DNA from: Chitinophaga varians
GTDB taxonomy: Bacteria; Bacteroidota; Bacteroidia; Chitinophagales; Chitinophagaceae
NCBI RefSeq assembly: GCF_014529945.1
Contig: NZ_JACVFB010000002.1
Location: 620,001 to 684,000 of the forward strand
Length of the DNA: 64,000 bases
Direction: 5' to 3'
A program made the translations under genes and the position numbers. Below, one piece after another: positions 26,666 to 35,924 of this stretch. The number at the start of each line of letters is the position of its first letter. Position 1 is the first letter of the stretch. The notes under the pieces are model-generated. The model was not told where the DNA came from. It did not search any database and worked only from the letters and a program-made list of their open reading frames with translations.

Positions 26666-27901
26666 ATGGAAACTAAAGTTTGTATTATAGGTGCCGGGCC
26701 AGGCGGGGCTTGCGCAGCCCTTCAACTGGCACAGCTGGGCATCGAATGTATCGTTGTTGACAAAGCCGTTTTCCCCAGGGATAAAGTATGCGGTGATGGC
26801 CTCAGCGGAAAAGTTTTAACCATCCTTGAAAGAATCGACAAAGGTATCGGTGAGCGGTTACAACAGGCTGTTTTTAAAATGGACAGCTGGGGCGTGACGT
26901 TCGTAGCACCCAACCGCATCGGTATGGACATCCCTTATAGATCAGATTATCAGCACGATAAAAGCGACCCTCGCGGTTTCGTCTGCAAACGCATCGACTT
27001 TGACAACTTCCTGGTGGATGAACTGAAACGCCGCCCGGAAATTCGTTTGTTCGAAGGGGTTAGCATCGATAAATATGAACTGCAGGCAGATGGTTATCAT
27101 CTGTCAGACAAAGACGGAAAATTTAAGGTAAAAGCCGATCTCATACTGGTGGCCAATGGCGCCCATTCTGCTTTCACCAAAGAAGTGGCAGGCATCAAAA
27201 TGGAGCCGGACCATTATATCGCCGGTTTACGCGCCTATTATAAAGGTGTGGCCGACATGCATCCCGATGCTTTTATAGAACTGCACTTCCTGAAAAGCAT
27301 GTTGCCCGGTTATTTCTGGATATTCCCGCTCCCCAATGGCGAAGCCAATGTGGGCGTGGGCATGCTCAGCACCACCGTCCGCAATAAAAAGGTGAACCTG
27401 AAAAAGCTGATGCTGGACACCCTCGCTACTGACCCCATCATGAAAGAGCGTTTTAAAAACGCCACCCTGGAAGGCTCTATCGATGGTTACGGTCTCCCGC
27501 TGGGCAGCAAAAAAAGAAAACTGCATGGCGAACGGTATATGCTGATCGGTGATGCAGGTTTTCTCATCGACCCCTTCACCGGCGAAGGCATCGGCAACGC
27601 GCTGTATTCCGGCCAGATAGCCGCCAAACAGGCCGCAGCGGCCATCACGGCCCAGGACTACTCCGACAGTTTCCTCAACAGCTACGACCAGGAAATCTAT
27701 CGTATCCTTGGCCCAGAAATGGAAGTCAGCACCAAACTGCAAAAGCTGATCAAATACCCGTGGCTGTTTAACCTGCTGATGAAAATGGGGTCCCGCAACA
27801 AACAGCTGAAAGAACTGATGACCTGCATGTTCCATGAGGTAGACCTCCGTAAAAGGCTGGGCAATCCCCTGTTTTATGTGAAATTATTATTTAACCGATA
27901 A
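26666..27901 (+). CDS. Geranylgeranyl-reductase-family flavoprotein
   Basis: FAD-dependent oxidoreductase of the geranylgeranyl reductase family, 411 residues. The N-terminal Rossmann motif GAGPGG lies at residues 9-14 with an acidic strand end (VVDKAVFPRDKVCGDGLSG, the family's C-G-D-G signature). The second FAD motif is GDAGFLIDPFTGEGIG. Known members reduce isoprenoid chains or act as lipid/quinone desaturase-type enzymes; the substrate here is unknown. It leads a three-gene plus-strand unit with DUF2891 (13 bp gap) and a transglutaminase-like membrane protein (29 bp gap). Confidence 0.88.
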   Translation: METKVCIIGAGPGGACAALQLAQLGIECIVVDKAVFPRDKVCGDGLSGKVLTILERIDKGIGERLQQAVFKMDSWGVTFVAPNRIGMDIPYRSDYQHDKSDPRGFVCKRIDFDNFLVDELKRRPEIRLFEGVSIDKYELQADGYHLSDKDGKFKVKADLILVANGAHSAFTKEVAGIKMEPDHYIAGLRAYYKGVADMHPDAFIELHFLKSMLPGYFWIFPLPNGEANVGVGMLSTTVRNKKVNLKKLMLDTLATDPIMKERFKNATLEGSIDGYGLPLGSKKRKLHGERYMLIGDAGFLIDPFTGEGIGNALYSGQIAAKQAAAAITAQDYSDSFLNSYDQEIYRILGPEMEVSTKLQKLIKYPWLFNLLMKMGSRNKQLKELMTCMFHEVDLRKRLGNPLFYVKLLFNR

Positions 27902-27914
27902 TCCGATAATTTCT

Positions 27915-29009
27915 GTGAGATATATCACCCTGCTTGCCGCTATCTGCTTTTCTACAGCAACCGCTACTGCTCAAATACAGCCCATGACACCAGCACAACT
28001 GCCTAAGATGACGGTTAAAACGGCCAATCAGCTGGCAGCGCTGCCGCTGAAATGCCTGGACCTCCCTTTTCCTTATAAAACAGGGGTGGTATTTCCTGAC
28101 AGCACCCTGCTGGGCGCTCCGTCTACCTATCATCCGGCATTCTACGGCTGTTTCGACTGGCACAGTAGCGTACATGGCCACTGGATGCTGGTACGCCTGC
28201 TGAAGATGTTTCCCGATATGGAAAAAGCAACGGTGATACGCACTAAACTGGCGCAACACCTCACCGCTGAAAATATCCAGACAGAGCTGCGACTGTTCAA
28301 AGGCAAAGAAAACAAAAGCTTTGAACGCATCTATGGCTGGAGCTGGCTGCTGCAGCTGCAACGGGAGCTGCTGACCTGGAACGACCCACTGGGCAAGGAA
28401 CTTAGCCGGAATGTACAACCACTGGCCAGCCACTTCGCTACAGCATATGTCGATTTCCTCGGTAAACTGATGTATCCCATCCGTGTAGGCGAACATACCA
28501 ACCTGGCTTTCGGCCTGTGCCTGGCCTGGGATTATGCCCAGACTACCGGCGACAAAGCCCTGCAAACGGCCATTCATGATGCTGCCATGCGCTTTTATGC
28601 GAAAGACAAAAATGCTCCGGTAGCATGGGAACCCGGCGGATACGACTTCCTCTCTCCCAGCCTCGAAGAAGCCGATCTGATGCGTCGTATTATGCCCGAA
28701 AAGGAATACCGGACATGGCTATACGCTTTCCTGCCGGGCCTCTTCCAGAACCCGATCACCATCCTGCAACCCGGTCAGGTAAAAGACCGTACCGATGGCA
28801 AACTCGTTCACCTCGACGGCCTCAATCTCAGTCGTACCTGGTGCCTGGAAGCGATTGCCCGTCACGGTGGCAAAAATCAGCAGGCCATTCAGGCTCTCGC
28901 CGACAAACACCTGCTGACATCTTTCCCGCAGGTAGCCAGTGGCGACTACGCCGGTGAACACTGGCTGGCCTCCTTTGCTGTATACCTGCTCACAGCAGAA
29001 CAGCAATAG
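27915..29009 (+). CDS. DUF2891-family secreted protein
   Basis: Exported protein of 364 residues, starting at a GTG (27915) that gives a signal peptide cleaved after TATAQ. It carries the DUF2891 signature HPAFYGCFDWHSSVHGHW, rich in His, Asp and Trp, which looks like a catalytic or metal site of an (alpha/alpha)-barrel-type glycosidase-like fold. The activity of the family is not known to me. The gene begins 13 bp after the flavoprotein gene and is followed 29 bp on by the transglutaminase-like gene, so it is mid-operon. Confidence 0.88.
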   Translation: MRYITLLAAICFSTATATAQIQPMTPAQLPKMTVKTANQLAALPLKCLDLPFPYKTGVVFPDSTLLGAPSTYHPAFYGCFDWHSSVHGHWMLVRLLKMFPDMEKATVIRTKLAQHLTAENIQTELRLFKGKENKSFERIYGWSWLLQLQRELLTWNDPLGKELSRNVQPLASHFATAYVDFLGKLMYPIRVGEHTNLAFGLCLAWDYAQTTGDKALQTAIHDAAMRFYAKDKNAPVAWEPGGYDFLSPSLEEADLMRRIMPEKEYRTWLYAFLPGLFQNPITILQPGQVKDRTDGKLVHLDGLNLSRTWCLEAIARHGGKNQQAIQALADKHLLTSFPQVASGDYAGEHWLASFAVYLLTAEQQ

Positions 29010-29038
29010 AGCTGCCATCAACGTTTAAACCCCCTGTC

Positions 29039-31594
29039 ATGACCCGTACCTTGAAACAAATATTGTTGTTACTGCTGGCACTCGTGCCGGCAGTAACACA
29101 AGCCCGTCAAAAACCGGTCAATACCGGCCCTACCCCTTCCTGGCTGGCCCCCTGGCAACCCAATCTGCTGCAAAAACCCAATGCCAAACATGTCAGCGAC
29201 GGCTATTACCTCCTCGTGGCTGAAACCCAATATCAGGCAGAACTGAAAAGCGGCTACCATCATTATATCCGGCAAATCGTTTCAGAAGCGGGCATACAGA
29301 ACGGCTCCCAAATATCGGTGGACTATGATCCGCAATACGAGAAACTGACTTTCCATCATATCACCATCAAACGAGACGGCCAGGAAATCAACCGCCTCGC
29401 CGGCGCCTCCTTTAAAGTGCTGCAGCAGGAAGAAGACCTCTCCCGCTTTATCTATAGCGGTACCTATACCGCCTACCTCATTCTGGAAGACGTACGCAAA
29501 GGAGATCAGATAGAATACAGCTACTCACTTACCGGCACCAATCCCATCTTCGATAACAAAATAGATGAGGAATATTATCAGGTTGCCTCAGAACCGGTGG
29601 TTAACTTTTACCGCAACATTATTACCCGTCCCGACCGACAGCTGCATTTCAAAGCGTTCAACCAGGCAGCGCTGCCCCAGCAACGCAGCTGGAATGGACT
29701 CACCGTATACGAATGGCATAGCATCAACCTACAGGATGGTGACAACTTCAGCAACCTGCCTTCCTGGTACAACCCCTTCGCACGGGTACAGGTCTGCGAA
29801 TACAACAATTGGCAGGAAATAGCACAATGGGCACAGCGGATAAATACCATCTCCCCGCCGGGGAATGCTGTTAAAAACAAAATTGCAGCCCTGAAACAAC
29901 AGGCCGGCACCAGCCAGGAAGCCTATTTGCAGGCAGCGCTCCGCTTTGTGCAGGATGATATCCGCTACATGGGCATCGAAATGGGAGAATACTCCCATCG
30001 GCCCAATACGCCCGACAAAGTGCTGACACAACGTTTCGGAGACTGCAAAGACAAATCACTCCTGTTCTGCACCCTGCTCAATGCTGATGGCATCAACGCC
30101 CATATGGCCTACGTGAATACCGACCTGAAAGACGGTGTTAGCCAGCGACTCCCCTCCCCAACGGCCTTTAACCATGCGATCGTTTACGCTACGCTCAAAG
30201 GCAAAACTTACTGGCTGGACGCTACCCTGTCTTATCAACGTGGCCCGCTCACAGACTTCTGTGAACCGGAATATCTGCTGGCACTGGTCATTACAGATAC
30301 CACTACCCAGCTGACGCCCATCCGCAAAATCAACAGCGGCCGTATCGTTATCCGGGAAACCATCACCCTGCCGGGAGAAGAAGGACAAGACGGTACACTC
30401 ACCGCCAACACCGCCTGGTACCGCGAAGATGCCGACGGTCAAAGAGCCGCCATGGCGGCTGCCAGCCTTAAAGACAAAGAGTCTACCTTCCTCACTTTCT
30501 ACCGGAAGTTCTATGGCGATATGGCCCTGAAAGATTCTCTCTCACTCCGTGATAGCCCGGACAGCAATATCTTACGTACCCACGAGAGCTATGTAATACA
30601 CCGCCTCTGGAAAAAAGACAGCACTACCAACAAACTGCTGTTCTCCGTCATTGCCCAGTCTCCATCTGACATACTGCCTTATGTTACCGATGTAAACCGG
30701 AAAGTGCCACTCGCCATTAAATACCCGTATGATCAGGATTATCAGATCATTATCAACACGCCGATAGAATGGTCGCTGGAGGAAACACCGTTGCACATTA
30801 AAAATGATTACTATCAGTTTGACTTTACGGCTACGCAGGCCGGTAAACAGATTGTGCTCTCCTATTCCCTGAAAACCTTCCGGGACCATATACCCGCGGC
30901 TTATATGCCACAGTATGCCCGGGAAATAAAGGAAATACAAAAGACCACCTCGCTGGACCTCTCCTTAAAACCTGCGTTGATGCAGCCTGCCAATGGCCCC
31001 GCAGTCAGGGGCAACTGGCTCGCAATTGTGTTGGCCTGCTGTGCAGCAGCGGTATTTGCCCACCTCGCCACGCGATATTACCGACATTCTGTGCTGCCGG
31101 TACAGTACCCGTTAGAACCGCTTCCCATCGGTGGCTGGCTGTCGCTGCTCGCCATTGGGCTCGTGTTCTCCCCGATGTATGAACTGATGTTCCTCTGTAA
31201 AGCCGATGTATTTAACTATGAGATATGGTCGACAGTGTCTGCACGCCGTGATATGGGAAACATCTCACTGGTACAGCTCTACCTGGTGGGAGAAATGATT
31301 ATCCGGGTTTTCCTGTTGTGTTATTCGGTATTATTAGCAGTACTGTTCTTCAACAGAAGGGATACTTTTCCTTTTGCGCTGGCGACTTATTACTTCGCCA
31401 CCACCCTGTATCTGTTTGTCTTTAACAAGATTAACAGTCATTATTTTGGAGAAAGCACGCAGGGAAATTTACTGGACACCAACTCCATCCTGTGGCCACT
31501 GCTCCGCATGGCCCTTTGGGTGCCTTATCTGCTGGTTTCCCCTCGTGCGAAAGCTACTTTTATTATGCCGCATCCGGCATTGCAGGAAGACTGA
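29039..31594 (+). CDS. DUF3857-transglutaminase-like protein with a membrane C-terminus
   Basis: Exported 851-residue protein: signal peptide (1-22), DUF3857 domain (about 50-250), and a transglutaminase-like core with an intact catalytic triad, Cys336 in RFGDCKDKS, His379 in FNHAIVYA and Asp394 in TYWLDAT. A beta-rich region (about 440-650) follows, then one membrane helix near 665 and a four-helix DUF2569-like segment (PIGGWLSLLAIGL onward to 835). The usual Bacteroidota DUF3857-transglutaminase protein lacks this membrane tail, so the enzyme is fixed to the membrane here. Likely role: peptide or protein processing or cross-linking at the envelope. The stop TGA is immediately followed by the stop of the convergent Dabb gene (TGATCA). 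Confidence 0.88.
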   Translation: MTRTLKQILLLLLALVPAVTQARQKPVNTGPTPSWLAPWQPNLLQKPNAKHVSDGYYLLVAETQYQAELKSGYHHYIRQIVSEAGIQNGSQISVDYDPQYEKLTFHHITIKRDGQEINRLAGASFKVLQQEEDLSRFIYSGTYTAYLILEDVRKGDQIEYSYSLTGTNPIFDNKIDEEYYQVASEPVVNFYRNIITRPDRQLHFKAFNQAALPQQRSWNGLTVYEWHSINLQDGDNFSNLPSWYNPFARVQVCEYNNWQEIAQWAQRINTISPPGNAVKNKIAALKQQAGTSQEAYLQAALRFVQDDIRYMGIEMGEYSHRPNTPDKVLTQRFGDCKDKSLLFCTLLNADGINAHMAYVNTDLKDGVSQRLPSPTAFNHAIVYATLKGKTYWLDATLSYQRGPLTDFCEPEYLLALVITDTTTQLTPIRKINSGRIVIRETITLPGEEGQDGTLTANTAWYREDADGQRAAMAAASLKDKESTFLTFYRKFYGDMALKDSLSLRDSPDSNILRTHESYVIHRLWKKDSTTNKLLFSVIAQSPSDILPYVTDVNRKVPLAIKYPYDQDYQIIINTPIEWSLEETPLHIKNDYYQFDFTATQAGKQIVLSYSLKTFRDHIPAAYMPQYAREIKEIQKTTSLDLSLKPALMQPANGPAVRGNWLAIVLACCAAAVFAHLATRYYRHSVLPVQYPLEPLPIGGWLSLLAIGLVFSPMYELMFLCKADVFNYEIWSTVSARRDMGNISLVQLYLVGEMIIRVFLLCYSVLLAVLFFNRRDTFPFALATYYFATTLYLFVFNKINSHYFGESTQGNLLDTNSILWPLLRMALWVPYLLVSPRAKATFIMPHPALQED

Positions 31595-31918
31595 TCAAAT
31601 GGTTTCGGAATCGAAGGCCACTACTTTTTCCCAGTATTGGTTGCATTGCTCAATAAACTGGAGATGCACCGGATGTACCTGATAACGGTCGTGGGCTTCG
31701 ATATTTTCAAAAATACACAGCAGACAATAGTCATAGTTTTTATCGATCGTAGGCCCGTCATCCACCGGAGCCGGTTTACCCACATTGAAAATGGCAATCT
31801 CATCTATGGTATGCAAGCTGCTTACCCCTGCTTCAAAACGCCGTCTGTCTTCAGCAGACAGTCCGGGCTTCAGGGTAAAGTTTACAACATGCACCAGTTT
31901 TTTATCTAATGCTTTCAT
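31595..31918 (-). CDS. Dabb-family (stress-responsive alpha/beta-barrel) protein
   Basis: Small dimeric alpha/beta-barrel protein of 107 residues. It opens with the family signature KLVHVVNFTLKPGLSAEDR and has the H-x-x-Y/V-H-P motif (VHPVHLQFIEQ). Members are often stress-linked or act as small cyclases or monooxygenases. It is the last gene of a minus-strand unit with an ABC permease (11 bp gap) and ATPase, an unusual pairing. Its stop codon touches that of the transglutaminase gene. Confidence 0.85.
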   Translation of the reverse strand: MKALDKKLVHVVNFTLKPGLSAEDRRRFEAGVSSLHTIDEIAIFNVGKPAPVDDGPTIDKNYDYCLLCIFENIEAHDRYQVHPVHLQFIEQCNQYWEKVVAFDSETI

Positions 31919-31929
31919 ATGGATGGATT

Positions 31930-33126
31930 TTAGGATTCCTTATTGACATACCGATTGACGGTCAGCAGGTTAACGAAGTACACGAGGCCCAGTACCAGCA
32001 CCGTTCCTGCGAATACGCCGGGGCCGGGCCAGACGCTCACCACCATATCGTGTTTGGCCAGCACCGTGGCCGTCACATATTGTAACCCTGCCAGCAGCAA
32101 TACACACACCACACCAATAATAATGTATAGTGGCACAAATTGTTTCAGCAGATAACGTTTCAGTTGACGGGGAGCCGTGCCCAGCATGACCAATAGTTGT
32201 ATCTCCCGCTTGCAGGAGGCAATGATCAGCTGGATGAACATACTGAATACGAGCATCGCAAAAAGCAGCAATATCAATCCGAAGAAGCCGATCACCGATA
32301 CGATTGTCTGTACAATCAGGCGGGTTTTGCTGAACTTCAGCTTGTCCAGGTTCGTCGTATAGCCGTTATCGTCCAGAAACTTTACCAGAGATGGGCTGGA
32401 AGGGTCCGGTGTTTTAATGATCACCCGTGACGTAGGGGCTTCCCGGGTGGTGCCATATTTTTCATTGGCCCAGGACATAAAAGAAGCGGGTACCAGAAAA
32501 GAAGAGATTCTGTCGGAGAAACCCACCACATGTCCTATGTACTGTTCTGAGGTGATATTATTGGAAATGACCACCTGGAGCGGTAATGCCTTCACCGTTT
32601 CCTGCGAAATCTGCGGCAGGTCCTGGCTGAGCGAGAACCCAAAGTTGTACAGGTTCAGAAAGTCGCTGGGCAGGATAATGGGAATGGTACGATCGCCCAC
32701 ATTCCATTTCCAGTCTTCGTTCTTTACATCCAGAAAACTGTCGGGCACCGATTCAAAGAACATGTCCGTGGCAAAATGCAGGTCACCGGGCGCCTGCACC
32801 ACCACTTTAAACCGGCTGGAGGTAATTAACCCAAACGCCTGTACGAAGGGCTGAGTTCTGATCTTATCTATTTCTTCCGGAGAAAAAGCGCTCTTGCCGC
32901 TTTGTCCCATAATGGCGTTGGTGATTTTTTTATTGATCACCAGGAAGTCGGCGGTTTCGTTCTGGTTTTTGGCGCTGTACAGCAACTGGTTAAAGTTGGA
33001 ATGTACCTGTATGGCCACCAGTATCAGCAGCATGGCGATGCCGAGGCCAACGGAGGCCATCAGAAAGCGGCTTTTGCCAATGCCGGTATGTATAATTTTC
33101 TTTAGCAGTTCAAAAAACGGGCGCAT
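31930..33126 (-). CDS. FtsX/MacB-type ABC permease
   Basis: Inner-membrane permease of 398 residues with four membrane helices: one near 22-42 and three at the C-terminus (about 285-395). Between them lies a large periplasmic MacB-like region (about 45-275). This is the FtsX/LolC/MacB layout, in which the transporter works by mechanotransmission. The ATPase gene ends 9 bp upstream and the Dabb gene starts 11 bp downstream. Possible substrates include lipids, lipoproteins, peptides or antibiotics; I cannot choose. Confidence 0.87.
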   Translation of the reverse strand: MRPFFELLKKIIHTGIGKSRFLMASVGLGIAMLLILVAIQVHSNFNQLLYSAKNQNETADFLVINKKITNAIMGQSGKSAFSPEEIDKIRTQPFVQAFGLITSSRFKVVVQAPGDLHFATDMFFESVPDSFLDVKNEDWKWNVGDRTIPIILPSDFLNLYNFGFSLSQDLPQISQETVKALPLQVVISNNITSEQYIGHVVGFSDRISSFLVPASFMSWANEKYGTTREAPTSRVIIKTPDPSSPSLVKFLDDNGYTTNLDKLKFSKTRLIVQTIVSVIGFFGLILLLFAMLVFSMFIQLIIASCKREIQLLVMLGTAPRQLKRYLLKQFVPLYIIIGVVCVLLLAGLQYVTATVLAKHDMVVSVWPGPGVFAGTVLVLGLVYFVNLLTVNRYVNKES

Positions 33127-33135
33127 GGAATAACA

Positions 33136-33786
33136 TTAAAGCTGATAATGAACATCATATGAAAAATGCTGATCATCATCCAGATCGGTTAGAATAAACC
33201 CGGCGTTGCGGGCCTTACATTCAGCTGCGATGAGGGTTGCCGCACGGCGGGTATTTTCCTCATCGAGGTGGCTGAATGGCTCGTCCATCAACAGCCATTG
33301 GAATGGCTGCGACAGCGCCCGGATAATGGCAATACGCTGGCGCTCGCCGTAGGACAGTGTTTTACTGCTTTGTTGCAGCACATGTGTCACATTGAGCTGT
33401 GCGGCCATTTCCCTGATTTTTTCCGGGGTGCAGTATGGATTGGGCTGCATCACCCTTTTCAGTTCGATGTTTTCCACCGCGGTGAGTTGTTCAAACAGCC
33501 GCAGGTCCTGAAAGATGATGCTGAGCTGTTGCTGTCGCAGAGCAGCCACTTCATTTTTATTGTAGGCTGGCCATGGCCGGTTATCCACCAGCACCGTGCC
33601 TGTATAGTCGTAACGGATATGATAGAGGTAGTGTACCAGGGTTGTTTTCCCGGTACCGGAGGGGGCTTTTATTTTGACAAAGCTGCCGGGGCTGAAGGTC
33701 ACATCCTGATTCCATATTCCTGAAGTACGCTGTAGCAGCTTATCTTTCAGGGGGATGGGCATCAGTTGTTGTATCTGAATTTGCAT
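33136..33786 (-). CDS. ABC transporter ATPase
   Basis: Cytoplasmic ATPase of 216 residues that drives the FtsX-type permease encoded 9 bp downstream. Walker A is APSGTGKTT (41-49, first residue Ala in place of Gly), the Q-loop is IIFQD (Gln93), the signature is LSYGE (144-148, LSGGQ in the consensus) and Walker B is LLMDEP (165-170). The switch histidine is missing: where THD is expected the sequence reads LTDLDDD. The N-terminus lacks the first strand residues found in longer relatives. MacB/LolD-type by size and by its partner. Confidence 0.93.
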   Translation of the reverse strand: MQIQIQQLMPIPLKDKLLQRTSGIWNQDVTFSPGSFVKIKAPSGTGKTTLVHYLYHIRYDYTGTVLVDNRPWPAYNKNEVAALRQQQLSIIFQDLRLFEQLTAVENIELKRVMQPNPYCTPEKIREMAAQLNVTHVLQQSSKTLSYGERQRIAIIRALSQPFQWLLMDEPFSHLDEENTRRAATLIAAECKARNAGFILTDLDDDQHFSYDVHYQL

Positions 33787-33820
33787 ATGCCGAGCTGATT
33801 AACAGTTCCCAATATAAATA

Positions 33821-33853
33821 AAAAGGGCCGGAGCAGCTTATTTGCTCCGGCCC
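33821..33853 (-). terminator. Terminator of the DUF4836 gene
   Basis: Perfect 11-bp stem GGGCCGGAGCA/TGCTCCGGCCC (33825-33835 with 33843-33853). On the minus strand it is followed by TTTTTATTTA. It is 30 bp past the stop. Confidence 0.85.
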
Positions 33854-33883
33854 GTATCAATATTTTAAAGCTACTATTGCTGA

Positions 33884-35695
33884 TTAGTGAGCAACAGCGG
33901 CGCTGTCAACAGCAACAGGGGTGTCTACCGGTGTGGCAAACAGGCTGTCTTCCAGTGCTTTCTCTTTGGCTTTTTTAGCTTCGATGGCTTTAGCTGCTTC
34001 CGTGCCGAAGTTGATCAGCTGTACCAGGCTGTTTTCATCCTTATTTTTGAAGTTGAGGATGATTTCAGATTTGGAGACGTCTCCGCCGGTAGCTTTAGTC
34101 ACCACGGTCATGTCTTTCAGGAGACCTTTCAGTCTTACCAGGATACCTTTTTCTTCTTCGCTGTTGGCTTTATCTTCCGGAATTACGCTGATTGCTTTTT
34201 CCAGGTCTACATAACCGCCCATCATGCTGCCTTTTACTTTGGCTTCGATGCCTTCAGGCAGTTTCAGGCTGCCTTTACCGGCCAGGTAGTCTTGCAGCAG
34301 TACGCTGTCGGAACCTACCGTGATGAATTTCTCGGTGATGGATACAGCGGGCATACCAGCAGCTGCCATGGCAGGGTTGGCGTATACATAACGGTCACCT
34401 TCTTTGGTGAACATTTCTTTCAGCATCGGGGAAGTCATTACTTTATTGAAAGCTTCCTTGTTACCTACTTTCAGGTTGAAGATCCATTTGGAAGTAGGCT
34501 CTTCATAGAATTCACCGGGGGAGTATTTGGATTCTTTCTTCTCGATAGCGAAGTCGGACACCACATAGGTGAACTGACCTTCAAAGGCGTTCAGGATATC
34601 GTCCATAGACAGGCCGGATTTAGCCAGGAACATGTTCACGATACCGTCCATGCCGGTAGATTTAACGATTTCTCCTACCATGTGGAAGTCAAAAGCGTAA
34701 GACATGAAACCGGTGAGGTTCTGGGAAGGATATTTCTTCAGCAGGTCCAGGTCGATTTCCTTGTTACCGTATTTTTTGAAGATGCTGGCAATTTCTTTAC
34801 CCATATAGTAGTTGCCGTTAGCCACGATTCTTCCTTTCTCAAAGTTGGAAGTACCGGTATAATAGGTACCTTCCATCAGTTTTTTGAAGTTGGCCGGGAT
34901 CATGGTCAGCATACCGCTGTTGTAGATCGCTTCCGGATTTACGAAGATGCTCATATCAGCATTTTCTTTCAGCAGTTTAGCAAACGGCTCGATGGCGCCG
35001 GCTGTTTCGTCGTTTTTCAGGTGGAAGAGGTGATCTACCTCCGCTACCATGGTTTTGGTAGCAGCGTCATCATCAGCAGCGACCAGTGCGGCCGGCGTAG
35101 CAGTGGCTTCTGCGGCGGCGGTATCAGCCTGAACATCGCTGTCCGGGGCTGGCAGACCGGGAGTACCGGCCGGAGCGTATTTATTGATACCGTTCGGATC
35201 AATGTTGGTCAGGAAGATAACGGTGGATTTGTTCCAGGCAACGACCCCTTTGCTTTCTTCTTCAATGATGTATTTGAAGTCCTTACCGGATTTCAGGGAG
35301 AAGTTTTTCTCGCTTTTTTTCAGGAAGCCTTCGAACTTGTCGGCGTCTGCGAGGCTGGCAGTAGCGGTGATATAAGATTTGTTGTCACCTGCCTGGCCCT
35401 GGAATACAAAAGACACGAAGAAGTGGCCTTTCAGATCGATACCGGAGTTTTCCGCATCTTTCCAGGCTTTCATGGCTTCGCTGGAAGTGTCTTTGGACTG
35501 AACGGCAGAGAAGAGCTTGTCCATCGTCAGCCCGTTAGTAGCCAGTTTCTGGGTAATTTCTTTGGCGTTCAGGTCAATTACTACGCCGGCTGTTTTGGGG
35601 ATGTGTTTACTTACTTCCGGTACCTTGGAGCAGGACGACAGCACTACCGCTGCGGTTACAGCGGTTAACAAAACTTTGGAAATTGTTCTTTTCAT
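33884..35695 (-). CDS. DUF4836-family lipoprotein
   Basis: Lipoprotein of 603 residues from the ATG at 35695, chosen because it gives a clean lipoprotein signal (VVLSSC, lipidated Cys22); the upstream ATG at 35761 does not. The mature part shows the DUF4836 layout: a beta-rich N-terminal region (VPEVSKHIPKTAGVVIDLNA), a low-complexity Ala/Thr/Asp linker near residues 190-225, and a long alpha/beta C-terminal half. The function of the family is unknown; members are common and highly expressed in Bacteroidota. The gene has its own candidate promoter and terminator and is not part of the ABC unit downstream. Confidence 0.88.
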   Translation of the reverse strand: MKRTISKVLLTAVTAAVVLSSCSKVPEVSKHIPKTAGVVIDLNAKEITQKLATNGLTMDKLFSAVQSKDTSSEAMKAWKDAENSGIDLKGHFFVSFVFQGQAGDNKSYITATASLADADKFEGFLKKSEKNFSLKSGKDFKYIIEEESKGVVAWNKSTVIFLTNIDPNGINKYAPAGTPGLPAPDSDVQADTAAAEATATPAALVAADDDAATKTMVAEVDHLFHLKNDETAGAIEPFAKLLKENADMSIFVNPEAIYNSGMLTMIPANFKKLMEGTYYTGTSNFEKGRIVANGNYYMGKEIASIFKKYGNKEIDLDLLKKYPSQNLTGFMSYAFDFHMVGEIVKSTGMDGIVNMFLAKSGLSMDDILNAFEGQFTYVVSDFAIEKKESKYSPGEFYEEPTSKWIFNLKVGNKEAFNKVMTSPMLKEMFTKEGDRYVYANPAMAAAGMPAVSITEKFITVGSDSVLLQDYLAGKGSLKLPEGIEAKVKGSMMGGYVDLEKAISVIPEDKANSEEEKGILVRLKGLLKDMTVVTKATGGDVSKSEIILNFKNKDENSLVQLINFGTEAAKAIEAKKAKEKALEDSLFATPVDTPVAVDSAAVAH

Positions 35696-35782
35696 AAAAG
35701 ATATAAGAGTTAATAAATTGACTATGGTAGGGATACCGACCATCTGTCGGCACATTCCCACAATCGTGGTATTTCGGTGGTG

Positions 35783-35790
35783 CGAAAGTA
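35783..35790 (-). promoter_or_regulatory. Candidate -7 element of the DUF4836 gene
   Basis: Minus-strand TACTTTCG differs from TAnnTTTG at one base and lies 88 bp before the ATG. Two exact TATTTTTG copies on the plus strand (35795-35802, 35817-35824) lie close by. Confidence 0.35.
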
Positions 35791-35872
35791 CGCATATTTT
35801 TGTAGCTTATATGTCCTATTTTTGGGGGACAACTATGCCACAATACAATAATTTAGGTTCTATATAGTTTAA

Positions 35873-35880
35873 TACCTTTG
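35873..35880 (+). promoter_or_regulatory. Candidate -7 element of the YciI-like gene
   Basis: TACCTTTG, an exact TAnnTTTG match, 45 bp before the ATG. A 14-codon frame (35890-35934) begins just after it and overlaps the gene start by 10 bp; it may be a leader ORF or chance. Confidence 0.5.
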
Positions 35881-35924
35881 TTGCTTACTATGAAACAAAC
35901 ATCTAAAACCATCGAAAAACCTTT

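Noticed and set aside
33887..35668. 593-residue open frame on the plus strand
   Set aside because: Antisense to the DUF4836 lipoprotein gene, with no domain and no promoter.
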